Of a DNA stretch of 64,000 nucleotides, positions 17,059 to 26,012 are shown in pieces. Source of the DNA: UBA2658 sp964617335. GTDB taxonomy: Bacteria > Bacillota > Clostridia > Oscillospirales > Oscillospiraceae. The notes beneath the pieces are model-generated. The model was not told where the DNA came from and did no database searches. It saw only the letters and a program-made list of their open reading frames with translations. The position numbers and the translations under genes are program-made. The stretch covers positions 27,858 through 91,857 of the forward strand of contig CAZTXG010000003.1 in the NCBI GenBank assembly GCA_964617335.1, in the 5' to 3' direction. The number at the start of each line of letters is the position of its first letter. Positions within the stretch are counted from its first letter, which is position 1.

Positions 17059-17400
17059 TTATACGCGCTCCTTAACCTTTGCCTTTTTGCCGACTCTATC
17101 ACGGAGATAATAGAGCTTAGCCCTGCGCACCTTACCCTTGCGGACGGTTTCAACGGAAACTATCGTCGGGGAATGTACGGGGAAAACTTTTTCACAGCCA
17201 ACGTTGTAGGAGATGCGGCGAACCGTGATGGTTTCGCTGATTCCACCGTGCTTTCTGGCAATAATGGTGCCGTCGAAAGCCTGATTTCTCTCACGGCTTC
17301 CTTCCTTAACACGGACGATAACACGAACTGTGTCTCCAACGTTCATTTCGGGAAGCTCGGGCTTCATATATTGCTGACTGAGGGTTTGTACTAAATCCAT
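17059..17400 (-). CDS. rplS: 50S ribosomal protein L19
   Basis: L19, located at the 30S/50S interface. 113 aa, normal length. PELPEMNVGDTVRVIVRVKEGSRERNQAFDGTIIARK is the family signature, as is the basic end KVRRAKLYYLRDRVGKKAKVKE. A GGGAGG sits before the ATG. In many Firmicutes rplS follows rpsP-rimM-trmD; here it stands alone with its own promoter and a structured 5' leader. Confidence 0.97.
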   Translation of the reverse strand: MDLVQTLSQQYMKPELPEMNVGDTVRVIVRVKEGSRERNQAFDGTIIARKHGGISETITVRRISYNVGCEKVFPVHSPTIVSVETVRKGKVRRAKLYYLRDRVGKKAKVKERV

Positions 17401-17506
17401 ATATATTTCCTCCCTTCTCTGTAAACGTTCTTACGCGGGAAACTTCCGCCAGAGGACCGTTCCTTATGAGCAGTGCGAAGCTATATGCACAGACCTTCGC
17501 ACAGAC
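17401..17506 (-). ncRNA. Structured 5' leader of rplS (possible L19 autoregulatory leader)
   Basis: From the predicted start point to the ATG is about 105 bases. It contains a hairpin with arms GTGCGAAG and CTTCGCAC (17495-17502 and 17473-17480) and GC-rich complementary bases further on. Bacillus L19 is known to have a conserved leader; similarity to that element was not tested, so identity is open. Confidence 0.45.
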
Positions 17507-17512
17507 CATGAA

Positions 17513-17541
17513 ATTCTAGCATAAAAGCCATATATTTGCAA
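17513..17541 (-). promoter_or_regulatory. Promoter of rplS
   Basis: Minus-strand TTGCAA, 17-base spacer, TAGAAT, preceded by an A/T-rich tract that could act as an UP element. Confidence 0.7.
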
Positions 17542-17578
17542 GACTTTTTTATTTTTGGGGAAAATACGGCTTATATTA

Positions 17579-18424
17579 TTAAAAAGCGATGACCATACCG
17601 CCTTCATTTGCATAAATTGTACTGATTCCGCCGGCTTTAAGTATATTGCAGCTTTTGAAAGGAACCTTTTCCATAATTCTGTCACGGGCTGTTCTGGCTC
17701 TATCCGGACACTTACATTGAGTTATAAAAAGTTTGCGGCCGCTCATATCAAGGCCCTTGCATCTTTCGGCTATAAGCTCTGCCATTTTAGTAATGGCCCT
17801 GTCAATAGTAAGAGCCTTTCCCCGAACGCATATGTTCCCCGTTTCGTCGCCGCCCATAATAAGCTTTATCCTAAGCGCTCCCGTAACTATGGACTGAAGG
17901 TGGTTTAGCCTTCCATTTTTGCGGAAAACGTCCAAAGTTTCAAGGATGAAATAGGTTGAAAGCTCTGATATGAAAGCCAAGGTCTGCTCCACAACATCGT
18001 CAAACTCCATGCCGGAGGAGGCAAGCTCTAAAATTTTGTGACAGATGGCAATTTGACCGGAGGCCGCGCTTTTTGAGCTGAATACAAATATATTTTTATC
18101 CGGATTTGCGTCTTTAAACATTTTTGCCGCCACAACGGCGCTGTTATAGCTGCCGCTTAGTTTGTCGGACAATGTTACAACATATATATCATTTTCTCCG
18201 CACTCATAAGCTTCCAGAAAACTTCCCGGAGAGGGACAGGCAGATTTTGGAGCATTGCGAGAGGCGGCCATCTTGCTTATAAGCATACCGCTGCTAAGGT
18301 TTTTGTCGTCCACAAAGGTTTCGCCGTCAAGCTCTATGGTAAGAGGGACTCGTATAAGCCAGGAATAGTCATCCTCAAGGTAGGGATAGTCGCAGCAGCT
18401 GTCTCCAATTATTTGAAAGCCCAT
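17579..18424 (-). CDS. DegV family fatty-acid-binding protein
   Basis: DegV/FakB-type lipid-binding protein, 281 aa. IIGDSCCDYP near the start, PLTIELDGETFVDDKN, KSACPSPGSFLEAYE, VVTLSDKLSGSYNSAVVAAKMF and LDVFRKNGRLN mark the family. FakB proteins present fatty acids to the FakA kinase for phosphorylation, but no fakA is in this window, so the partner is unknown. The ATG at 18424 is preferred (AGGTG upstream); a GTG at 18436 is in frame. Driven by a near-perfect promoter. Confidence 0.88.
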   Translation of the reverse strand: MGFQIIGDSCCDYPYLEDDYSWLIRVPLTIELDGETFVDDKNLSSGMLISKMAASRNAPKSACPSPGSFLEAYECGENDIYVVTLSDKLSGSYNSAVVAAKMFKDANPDKNIFVFSSKSAASGQIAICHKILELASSGMEFDDVVEQTLAFISELSTYFILETLDVFRKNGRLNHLQSIVTGALRIKLIMGGDETGNICVRGKALTIDRAITKMAELIAERCKGLDMSGRKLFITQCKCPDRARTARDRIMEKVPFKSCNILKAGGISTIYANEGGMVIAF

Positions 18425-18494
18425 GATACACCTCACAAATTCAAATGTGGTTTTTAAAACTAGATTATGTAGTTAAACCAACTATATTTAATGC

Positions 18495-18523
18495 ATTATA
18501 CACAAGCGGTATATCTTTGTCAA
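18495..18523 (-). promoter_or_regulatory. Consensus promoter of the degV-family gene
   Basis: Minus-strand TTGACA, 17-base spacer, TATAAT: a full match to the vegetative sigma consensus. The transcript would begin about 65 bases before the ATG. Confidence 0.8.
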
Positions 18524-18560
18524 TCTCTATGGAGACTTATATGGCAGTGTTACAAAAAGT

Positions 18561-19169
18561 TTACACTTTGGCCAGTTCAGAAATAATTTCTGCACATTTT
18601 TCTATTCCAAGTTTTCCGCTGTTAAGGCAAATATCATAGTTCATACTAAGACCCCAAGTCCTGCCGGTATAGTTTTTGTAATAAACCTGTCTTTTTTTGT
18701 CTTTTTCTTCAAGGCGTTTTTCAGGGCTTCTATCCCTCTCACCGTAAAGCCGGACAATTCTGTCTGCCTTAAAGTCAGTGTCGGCATGGATGAAAGCGTG
18801 AAGACAGCTTTCTTCGTCTTTGAGGATGTAATCTGAACAGCGGCCGACTATAACACAGGGGCCTTCCGAGGCAATCCTCTTTATAATATTGTGCTGGAGA
18901 ACATAAAGCTTATCGGAAATGGCATAAACACCATCATAATTACCGCCTGTGCCCCCTGAACGGGACAAATTGAAAAGGAAGCTGCTTTTTGAGGTGGCAT
19001 CCTCTCCCCTTTGCTCTACAAAGTCCTCGGAATAGCCGCTTTCTTTTGCAATAAGCTCCACAAGGGCCTGGTCATAGTATGCATAGCCCAGCCGCTCTGC
19101 CACCATTTTTCCTATGCTTCTGCCCCCGCTTCCAAACTCACGGCTTATGGTTATGACCTTTCTGCTCAT
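18561..19169 (-). CDS. Cytidylate kinase-like family protein
   Basis: P-loop protein of 202 aa related to cytidylate kinase (CLK group). ISREFGSGGRSIGKMVAERLG is the P-loop region (GSGGRSIG instead of the classical GxxGxGKS/T), and YDQALVELIAKESG, VIVGRCSDYIL and RLYGERDRSPEKRLEEKDKKRQVYY follow. Substrate is not established for this group; it is not the housekeeping Cmk. The ATG at 19169 has GGAGG upstream and the family start MSRKVITISREFGS. It follows the MATE gene by 52 bp. Confidence 0.82.
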   Translation of the reverse strand: MSRKVITISREFGSGGRSIGKMVAERLGYAYYDQALVELIAKESGYSEDFVEQRGEDATSKSSFLFNLSRSGGTGGNYDGVYAISDKLYVLQHNIIKRIASEGPCVIVGRCSDYILKDEESCLHAFIHADTDFKADRIVRLYGERDRSPEKRLEEKDKKRQVYYKNYTGRTWGLSMNYDICLNSGKLGIEKCAEIISELAKV

Positions 19170-19221
19170 TTTGCATTCCCTCCAAAAACTTTTTGTTAAA
19201 ATTATTTTATAAAACCCAGAC

Positions 19222-20622
19222 CTAGCCAAGCTGCTTGTCGCCCGGAAGCTTCAGCTCGTTTTTTTGCGCTGCGGTAATACTTTTGCCAATGAAAATCGCA
19301 AAAGGAATGGTTATTAGAAACGAAAAACCATCGGCTACTGCCTGGGCCACAGAAAGCCCCTCAACATCAAAAAGAGACGGCAGTATAAAAAGTACGGGTA
19401 TCAGGCAAAAGCCTTGACGGGTAGTTCCAAGGATAATAGCGCCCAAGGGTTTTCCAAGGGCAGAATACAGCATATTTACAACTATTACCCAGGCATTTAG
19501 CGGCATGATAATACACTGGGATATAAGGCAAAGCCTGCCAATTTCCACAAGGCTTTCATCGGCCTCGGTGAAAAGCAGTATAATCTGTTCTGAGAAAATA
19601 GCAATAAGAGCACAGCCTGCCGCAATAAAAAGCACACCTGCTATTGAGGAAAAGCGGTAAGAGGACTTTACCCTGTCATAGTTTCTGGCACCCCAGTTAT
19701 AGCCCGCCACAGGCATAAAGCCCTGACCGAAGCCCAGCATTGCCGAGGTTGGAAAGGTCATTATTCTTGTAACAACAGAGATAGCGGCCAAGGCAGAGTC
19801 TGAGTATGAGCCGGCGATTTTGTTTATGAGAATGTTGGAGACAACCCCAAGACCCATGCGCAAAAACGAAGGCAGACCCATAAGGCTTATTTCTCTTATA
19901 ATATTCTTGCTATAGCTGATATATTTAAGAGAAATCTTCAAAACACTTTTTTTCGCCGCATAGGGGAAAATCAGTATACAGAAGGAGACAAGTTTGGAAA
20001 TTGCCGTGGCAATAGCCGCGCCCTTTACTCCCAGACCTAGATTAAAAATAAAAATCGGGTCTAGGATTATATTGAGAACGGCGCCGGAAACCATGCCTAT
20101 CATTGAATAAATCGGACTGCCCTCCGAACGCAGGCAGTGGTTTAAAACAAAGCTTGCCGCCATGAAAGGGGCAACCAAAAGGATGTAGTTTGCGTAATCA
20201 ACGGCATAGCCCATAGAATCCTCGGTGGCCCCTAAAAACTGAACCAGAGGAGCTGTGAACATAAGGCCGGGGATCATAACCAGAGCACCCAGTATAATAG
20301 CCGAAAAAAAGGCGGTTGATAAAGTTTTAGAGGCCATGAGGTTTTGCTTTGCCCCTAAAAGACGGGAAATATAACTGTTTGCCCCTATTGCAAGAAAAGA
20401 GCCGGCCATCATAATTGTAAGGTCAATAGACATATTAACACCCACGGCGGCAGTTGCCGAAGTGCCGAGAGAGCTTACAAAATATGTGTCGGCCATGCTG
20501 TAAATTGAATTTATTAGAAGAGCAATTATGGTGGGGGCGGCCATCTGCGGAATCAGCCTTGATATAGGCGTTTCCAGCATCATCAAACGCTTTGCGCCCT
20601 TTGACCCATCATCACTTTGCAT
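19222..20622 (-). CDS. MATE family efflux transporter
   Basis: Twelve-helix sodium- or proton-driven multidrug/metabolite exporter of the MATE family (DinF/NorM relatives). 466 aa. The N-terminal block LMMLETPISRLIPQMAAPTIIALLINSIYSMADTYFVSSLGT and the repeat halves with AAVGVNM and AALAAIS-type motifs are typical. Substrate is not predictable. SD GGAGG precedes the ATG; a promoter lies upstream. No regulator is adjacent. Confidence 0.9.
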   Translation of the reverse strand: MQSDDGSKGAKRLMMLETPISRLIPQMAAPTIIALLINSIYSMADTYFVSSLGTSATAAVGVNMSIDLTIMMAGSFLAIGANSYISRLLGAKQNLMASKTLSTAFFSAIILGALVMIPGLMFTAPLVQFLGATEDSMGYAVDYANYILLVAPFMAASFVLNHCLRSEGSPIYSMIGMVSGAVLNIILDPIFIFNLGLGVKGAAIATAISKLVSFCILIFPYAAKKSVLKISLKYISYSKNIIREISLMGLPSFLRMGLGVVSNILINKIAGSYSDSALAAISVVTRIMTFPTSAMLGFGQGFMPVAGYNWGARNYDRVKSSYRFSSIAGVLFIAAGCALIAIFSEQIILLFTEADESLVEIGRLCLISQCIIMPLNAWVIVVNMLYSALGKPLGAIILGTTRQGFCLIPVLFILPSLFDVEGLSVAQAVADGFSFLITIPFAIFIGKSITAAQKNELKLPGDKQLG

Positions 20623-20681
20623 CTTTTACCTCCATTTATATATGTTTTATGCAGGTTTTTATCTTAAATACATATATTTAC

Positions 20682-20710
20682 ATATTATAATGTAATAAAT
20701 TCTCTGTCAA
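20682..20710 (-). promoter_or_regulatory. Promoter of the MATE gene
   Basis: Minus-strand TTGACA, 17-base spacer, TAATAT, with an overlapping TATAAT at 15-base spacing. Confidence 0.65.
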
Positions 20711-20736
20711 GGCAGGAAAAACAGGCCTAATGAAAA

Positions 20737-21675
20737 CTAGAAAAGAAGCTCACAAATATAGGCCCAGATTGGAATTGTGACAACACCCAGTAAAATGGAA
20801 ATGAGCATATATCCTGCGCTTTGAAGCTTTGCCTTAGGCTCGGGGCAATACTCTATGGTGAAGGCCGTGAGCATACTCGCAACCGGCAGAGCCGAGTAAA
20901 TAACAACCACCTTTGCAAGCAGAGGCTCCAGCGGAATAAAGTAGATAATCGACGTTGTAACAGCCGGAATAAGCAGGTTTCGTATTAAAGGCAAATCCAA
21001 ATACCTTAGTTTAAAAAGTACGGAAAGCCTATATTTACCAAGGGTTATTCCGCATAAAATCATGCCCATAGGTGAGCAGACAGCTCCTAGGTCTGAAATG
21101 GTTTTGTCTAAAAACCCGGGAAGTGACAGACCGGAAATATATAGGCCAAGGCCAACAAAAACCGCTATAAAAGGCGGTGATAATATGTTTTTTAAATGGT
21201 CTTTAAGCTTTGCCCTCTCGCCTTTATCCTCCGGTGATGACAAAAGGGGTTTGGCGGAGCTGTAATAAAATATGCGGACGGGTATTATAAATATTGAAAA
21301 ATAGAAAAGCCCAAGCTGGCCGTATAAAGCCTCCATAACGGGCATTCCCACGAAAGTAATATTGGGAAACATCATACCGAAGCGCAGAATCCTTCCGGCA
21401 TAGCCTTTACCGGAGAGCTTCATAGCAAGCTGACCTAAAATAAAGCAAAGACCCAAAAGCCCAAAGCTTATAATAAGAAGTATTCCGCAGCTTTCTAATA
21501 GCTCCTCGGAATAAGACATATCAAAGGATTTTATTATAAGACAGGGCAAGGCAATGTTCATTATAAAAGAGGCCAGGGATTTGTCAAAGTTTTTACCCAC
21601 AAGGCCTATTCTCAAAATGAAGAATCCGATTAGAATAAATAAAAGCAGTTGCAGAGACAGTTCAAAGGCTAACAT
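20737..21675 (-). CDS. AEC family permease (auxin efflux carrier-like)
   Basis: Membrane transporter of the AEC family, about 312 aa with ten predicted helices in two five-helix halves. LAFELSLQLLLFILIGFFILRIG starts helix 1; IMNIALPCLIIKSF and PNITFVGMPVMEALYG are family motifs, and LPVASMLTAFTIEY near the end is the second-half repeat. Bacterial members move malate or other dicarboxylates or unknown solutes. The ATG at 21675 is chosen (GGGGAAG upstream); the frame extends to 21741 without a ribosome site or family similarity. Confidence 0.82.
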   Translation of the reverse strand: MLAFELSLQLLLFILIGFFILRIGLVGKNFDKSLASFIMNIALPCLIIKSFDMSYSEELLESCGILLIISFGLLGLCFILGQLAMKLSGKGYAGRILRFGMMFPNITFVGMPVMEALYGQLGLFYFSIFIIPVRIFYYSSAKPLLSSPEDKGERAKLKDHLKNILSPPFIAVFVGLGLYISGLSLPGFLDKTISDLGAVCSPMGMILCGITLGKYRLSVLFKLRYLDLPLIRNLLIPAVTTSIIYFIPLEPLLAKVVVIYSALPVASMLTAFTIEYCPEPKAKLQSAGYMLISILLGVVTIPIWAYICELLF

Positions 21676-21778
21676 TTTACTTCCCCATTTATTATATTCT
21701 GCATCAAAAAGCATAAAAATATAAAAAGGGCGGTAAGACAAGGCCCGCCCTTTCTATATCTTTAAGGTATAAGTTTAC

Positions 21779-23125
21779 TTATGTAATGTCTGATTCGTCA
21801 AAGACGTCGCCGCATTCCGGGCAGAATTTCGGCGGATTTTTGGGGTCTTCCGGCTCCCAACCGCACTTGTCGCACTTATACAGCGGTGCATCGGCAGGCT
21901 TTTTGCTGCCGCATTCAGAGCAGAAGCTTCCCTTATTAACATTGCCGCAGCTGCAGGTCCAGCCGCTTTGTTCGGCAGGACGGGGTGAGCCGCAGTCGGC
22001 ACAGAACTTGCCGGTGTTGTCGGACTTTCCGCAGGAGCAGCTCCAGCCGTTTGCGGCGGCAGGAGCGGCAGGAGCCGCGGGGGGTTGGGCGGCGGCTGCT
22101 TGAGCCTGCTGCTGTTGCTGACCCATGGCGTAAAGGTTTTGGGTGTTCATTCCGCCGGCCTGACCTGCCATGTTCATGCCCATAAAGCCCATAACAGGCC
22201 CCGCACCCTCGTTTTTCGCCGCATCCTGCATGGCCGCTGCCTGAGCGCCCACAAGGTGGGCGGCAGCCATAGTCGGGTCACGGAAGGCAGCATTCCTCTG
22301 CAGCTCTTTTATCATCTTTTCGTCTTCCTCGGAAGCATTTACCGAGGATACACCGAAGGAGACGATGGCAAGACCGCGAAGCTCACGCCATTTTTGGGAT
22401 AAGATTTCGTTTAGGGCGTTAGATAATTCCATTGTATGCCCGGGAAGGGCACTGTAGCGGATGCCCATTTCGGATATTTTGGCAAAGGCTGGCTGAAGAG
22501 CCGTTAAAAGCTCAGTTTTGAGCTGACTGTCGATATTATCCCTGAGATAGTCTCCGGGAGCATTGCCGGAAACATTTGTGTAAAACAAAAGGGGGTCAAC
22601 TATCTTATAGGAATACTCGCCAAAGCAGCGGATGGCAATATCCACGTCAAGGCCGATATTTCTGTCAACCACCCGAAAGGGTACGGGGCTTGAGGTTCCG
22701 TATTTGTTTCCGATAAGCTCTTTTGTGTTAAAATAATACACTCTCTGATCCTTGGCAGTGTCTCCTCCAAAGGTAAAACGCTTTCCTATGGTTTTAAAGG
22801 TGTCCACCACGGATTTTCCGAAGCTGCCCGAGAAAATACTTGGCTCTGTGGAATTGTCAAACACAAATTCTCCCGGCTCGGCACAGAACTCCACAACCTT
22901 GCCCTGCTCAACTATCATCATGCATTGCCCGTCGTTAACGGCGATTATTGAGCCGTTGGAGATGATATTATCTTCTCCTTTGGTGTTGGAGCTGCGTCCG
23001 GAGGAGCGCTTCTCCCCTTTTCGCATAAGTACATTCTGGCCCAATGATTCACAATAAAAATACTCTCTCCATTGATCGGCGAGAACTCCGGAAAGGGCGC
23101 CCGCGCCCGCTTTTAAAAGACCCAC
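21779..23125 (-). CDS. SPFH-domain protein with C-terminal zinc ribbons
   Basis: 448 aa. Residues 1-300 form an SPFH (band 7-like) domain of the YdjI/virion-core-protein group: GLLKAGAGALSGVLADQWREYFYCE, VVEFCAEPGEFVFDNSTEPSIF and RVVDRNIGLDVDIAIRCFGEYSY. A Met/Gln/Ala-rich linker (about 300-370) leads to three zinc-ribbon units: CSCGKSDNTGKFCADCG, CSCGNVNKGSFCSECG and CDKCGWEPEDP...CPECG, the last rubredoxin-like. The start is GTG with AAAGGAG upstream. Paired with the AIM24 gene, 43 bp away. Bacillus relatives belong to stress-linked membrane operons; function here is inferred only. Confidence 0.83.
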   Translation of the reverse strand: MGLLKAGAGALSGVLADQWREYFYCESLGQNVLMRKGEKRSSGRSSNTKGEDNIISNGSIIAVNDGQCMMIVEQGKVVEFCAEPGEFVFDNSTEPSIFSGSFGKSVVDTFKTIGKRFTFGGDTAKDQRVYYFNTKELIGNKYGTSSPVPFRVVDRNIGLDVDIAIRCFGEYSYKIVDPLLFYTNVSGNAPGDYLRDNIDSQLKTELLTALQPAFAKISEMGIRYSALPGHTMELSNALNEILSQKWRELRGLAIVSFGVSSVNASEEDEKMIKELQRNAAFRDPTMAAAHLVGAQAAAMQDAAKNEGAGPVMGFMGMNMAGQAGGMNTQNLYAMGQQQQQAQAAAAQPPAAPAAPAAANGWSCSCGKSDNTGKFCADCGSPRPAEQSGWTCSCGNVNKGSFCSECGSKKPADAPLYKCDKCGWEPEDPKNPPKFCPECGDVFDESDIT

Positions 23126-23168
23126 AGCAAGATCTCCTTTCGAATTACAATTTTCTTATGATTTGCGA

Positions 23169-23846
23169 TTAGTCCTTAGATGGTAAAAAAGGAATGAGAC
23201 GAGAAGCAAATTCCCCAATGCTTATGGTCTGGAGATAAACTCTTCCGGGGCCCCTTACAACAGTAAGAAAAAGGCCTTCGCCTCCAAACAGAATGTTTTT
23301 AAAGCCTTTTACGGTTTCGGCGGAATAATCAACTGTGCTTTCAAAGGCGGCAATATTGCCGGTGTCTACCTTTAAGGTTTCACCGGGCATAAGGTCTTTT
23401 GCAACTACGCTTCCGTCAAGCTCAAGGAAGCACAGTCCCCTTCCGCTTATCTTTTGCATTATAAAACCTTCTCCGCCGAAAAAACCCGCCTTTGCCTTCT
23501 GGACACTGGCTGACAGCCTAACATCCGGTGTGGCGCAGAGGAAAGCGCTTTTCTGGCAGATGTATTCTTTTGTTCCATCAAGCTCAAGGGCAATTATGCT
23601 TCCCGGAAAGCTTGAAGCAAGGGTTATCTGTGCGCCATGGCGAGAAGCGGTGTATGTAGCCATAAACATAGATTCACCGGAGAACATACGTCCAATAGCC
23701 TTGCCAAAACCGCCTTTCATATTTGTTTCCATGGAAATGCCGTCTGTCATCCAAGTCATACCGCCGGATTGAGTGTAAATGCTTTCACCTTGGTTAAGGG
23801 TAATGCTTACAGCAGGTAAGGTTGAACCAAAAATTTCATATTGCAT
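23169..23846 (-). CDS. AIM24/TIGR00266 family protein
   Basis: 225 aa beta-rich protein of the AIM24 family. TLNQGESIYTQSGGMTWMTDGI near residue 20 and GFGKAIGRMFSGESMFMATYTA are characteristic, as is FEGGEGLFLTVVRGPGRVYLQT-like VFGGEGLFLTVV near the C-terminus. Role unknown; the fold resembles a pseudo-symmetric beta solenoid. GGAGG precedes the ATG. It is the first gene of a two-gene unit with the SPFH protein, a recurring bacterial partnership. Confidence 0.85.
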   Translation of the reverse strand: MQYEIFGSTLPAVSITLNQGESIYTQSGGMTWMTDGISMETNMKGGFGKAIGRMFSGESMFMATYTASRHGAQITLASSFPGSIIALELDGTKEYICQKSAFLCATPDVRLSASVQKAKAGFFGGEGFIMQKISGRGLCFLELDGSVVAKDLMPGETLKVDTGNIAAFESTVDYSAETVKGFKNILFGGEGLFLTVVRGPGRVYLQTISIGEFASRLIPFLPSKD

Positions 23847-24072
23847 ATAATAACCTCCGTTATTTTTTTATGAGCAGTTCTAACAGGTGGCTTTGCGTTC
23901 ATAATATCAGAATATTCTTTGTTTGTCATCAAAATATTCAAATTTCGTAGAAATATAAAAGCATATGAAGAGCAAGAGCCAGGGTCAAAGTTTATAGATT
24001 AAATGTAAATAATTTGCTATACTTGAAATATGTATTATTTTAACAAGAAAAAGGGGCCTTTTGGAGGTGTTT

Positions 24073-24570
24073 ATGGATAATATAATTCTTATAGGTATGC
24101 CGGCTACAGGCAAAAGCACTGTTGGTGTTGTGCTTGCAAAGCTTATTGGCTATGATTTTATAGATGTAGACATACTTATTGCAAAAGAGCAGGGCCTGCC
24201 TCTTTGCCAGATAATAGCCCAAGAGGGCTATGAGCGTTTTATAGAGATTGAGGGAAAAGCGGGCACGAAATTAAACTGCGAAAAAACGGTTGTGGCAACA
24301 GGTGGAAGCATGGTTTTTTCGGAAGCTGCCATGAAAAACCTATCCTCCCTTGGAAAACTTGTTTGGATAGACAGCCCTCTGGCAGAGCTTGAAAAAAGAG
24401 TTTCCGGCAGCCTTGCGGAAAGGGGCGTTGCCGCTCCGGAGAAGATGACCATGGGTCAAATTTTTGATTTACGCCGCCCTCTTTATGAAAAGTATGCCGA
24501 TGTAAAAATAGATGGAAGGGGCAATGCCCAAGCTGTGGTTTCTCTTATCAGGGAAAGCTTAAACATATAA
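24073..24570 (+). CDS. aroK: Shikimate kinase (stand-alone)
   Basis: ATP-dependent kinase making shikimate 3-phosphate in chorismate synthesis. 165 aa. Walker A GMPATGKST is at 7-15, FIDVDILI gives the Asp that binds shikimate (usual FxDxD), TGGSMVF matches the GGG-type shikimate loop (here TGGS), and RRPLYEKYAD carries the lid/adenine Arg. The ATG at 24073 has GGAGG 5-7 bases upstream. It stands alone, divergent from the AIM24 gene. A second shikimate kinase lies at 49917-50951, so one of the two may have specialised. Confidence 0.85.
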   Translation: MDNIILIGMPATGKSTVGVVLAKLIGYDFIDVDILIAKEQGLPLCQIIAQEGYERFIEIEGKAGTKLNCEKTVVATGGSMVFSEAAMKNLSSLGKLVWIDSPLAELEKRVSGSLAERGVAAPEKMTMGQIFDLRRPLYEKYADVKIDGRGNAQAVVSLIRESLNI

Positions 24571-24902
24571 AATTATCAAAGACCAAGGAACAAAAACCTT
24601 GCACAAGCGCCGGTCTGACGCGAATTTTTTAAAAATAAATGTCTTGATATATTAAGAAAACAGCTTGTAATTAATGGAAGTAAACTTATTGGTATCAATT
24701 TCCATAATAATAAATTATTAATTTGGCATAATGCCAACTATGATTTCAAGCCCTTTTGGTATATACTGGTTATATTAGTCTCAAGCCCTATAACCCCTAT
24801 ATAAACCAAGGGGTAAAGTCCTGCAAAAAGACAATAAAATGGCTTTTGCCATGGAAGCGACCGTCATGTAAAGTGTGTAAATACAGTTTATTGGAGATTG
24901 TT
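24571..24902. other. Intergenic region upstream of the first LysR gene
   Basis: No gene is seen in these 332 bp. The region is A/T-rich and holds one perfect palindrome (24723-24737) and several short TATA-like stretches, but no convincing paired -35/-10 was found. Confidence 0.6.
24723..24737 (+). promoter_or_regulatory. Palindrome of LysR-box type
   Basis: TTGGCAT, one central base, ATGCCAA: a perfect 7-1-7 dyad with the T-N11-A pattern bound by LysR-type regulators, 166 bp before the first LysR gene. Autoregulation is the natural guess. Confidence 0.45.
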
Positions 24903-25832
24903 ATGGATATTAGAGATTTGCGGTTTTTTTGTCTCACAGCGGAGATAGAGCACGTTTCAAAGGCGGCTGAAAGGCTTGGGATTGCCCAACCATACCTTAC
25001 AAAAATAATTGGTCAGATTGAGGATGAGTTGGGGGCGCAGCTTTTTGACAAGGCCGGCCGGCAGATAAAACTCAACGGCTATGGTGAGGTTTTTTATCTG
25101 CAGGCGAAAAAGGTTTTGGCCCATATGGAAAACCTATACACGGAAATGGACTTTGTTCTTGAAAGACAAAGCCGCATGATAACCCTAATGAGCAACACTG
25201 AAGCATACACCCCAAATCTCATTGTTGATTTTCAAAAAAAGAACGCAAATTACGGACTTAAGGTATCATATGCAAACCGCGAGGAGATGGCTTCCGCCAT
25301 TCTTACGGGGGATGCGGATTTTGTCCTTTGCGATCCCCCTTTAAACGAGGATGCTTTTAAAAATATTGCCACAGAATTAGTTTTTCATGAAACTGCCTGT
25401 GCCCTGCTTCCGCCGGGGCACGAGTTTTTAGGAAAAAGCTCTATCCGCTTTGAGGACCTTCAAGGAGAAAGGCTTATAACAGCGACAAAGGGCGGAGCCA
25501 TGCGCGGACACGTGGACTCCGTATTTGAAAAATATTGTGTAAGACCGAGGATAGTCTGCGAAACCCACGATTTAAACCTTATTATTCAGGCAGTTGAAAG
25601 CGGCCTTGGCTATGCTTTTATTTGCTACTCAGTATTAGACCGGTTTCCGGAGCTTCGCAGCCGCTGTGTCGAGATAGACAGCATGGATAAATACGGTGTT
25701 ATGGGCCTTAGCTATAACAGGCTTTCAATTGAAAACCGGAACATATCAGACTTTAGAAATTTTAGCGTGGAATACTTTAAAAAGCTTCAAGAGCATATTG
25801 ACAAAGAGTTTGGGAAGAAGGAAGGCTTATAA
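24903..25832 (+). CDS. LysR family transcriptional regulator 1
   Basis: 309 aa. An N-terminal winged HTH (MDIRDLRFFCLTAEIEHVSKAAERLGIAQPYLTKIIGQIEDELG, residues 1-45) is followed by a linker helix and a periplasmic-binding-like effector domain (about 90-295). The start at 24903 has GGAG upstream and is where family similarity begins; the frame is open back to 24756. It resembles its downstream neighbour along the whole length, so the two are tandem duplicates. Effector and targets are unknown. Confidence 0.9.
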   Translation: MDIRDLRFFCLTAEIEHVSKAAERLGIAQPYLTKIIGQIEDELGAQLFDKAGRQIKLNGYGEVFYLQAKKVLAHMENLYTEMDFVLERQSRMITLMSNTEAYTPNLIVDFQKKNANYGLKVSYANREEMASAILTGDADFVLCDPPLNEDAFKNIATELVFHETACALLPPGHEFLGKSSIRFEDLQGERLITATKGGAMRGHVDSVFEKYCVRPRIVCETHDLNLIIQAVESGLGYAFICYSVLDRFPELRSRCVEIDSMDKYGVMGLSYNRLSIENRNISDFRNFSVEYFKKLQEHIDKEFGKKEGL

Positions 25833-26012
25833 TTTTTCCTGCGGCGCCTTATCAGGCACAACATCCTTAATCTGTGCCAAATCAGCCTATAAGCTATGGA
25901 CACGCAATTTGATATATGATATAATATATATGCTTTTATACATAGATTGATATGTAATAATTCATATGGGCAAGATGTCGTAGGGCTGGAAAACAGGTTT
26001 ACGGAGGGTTAA

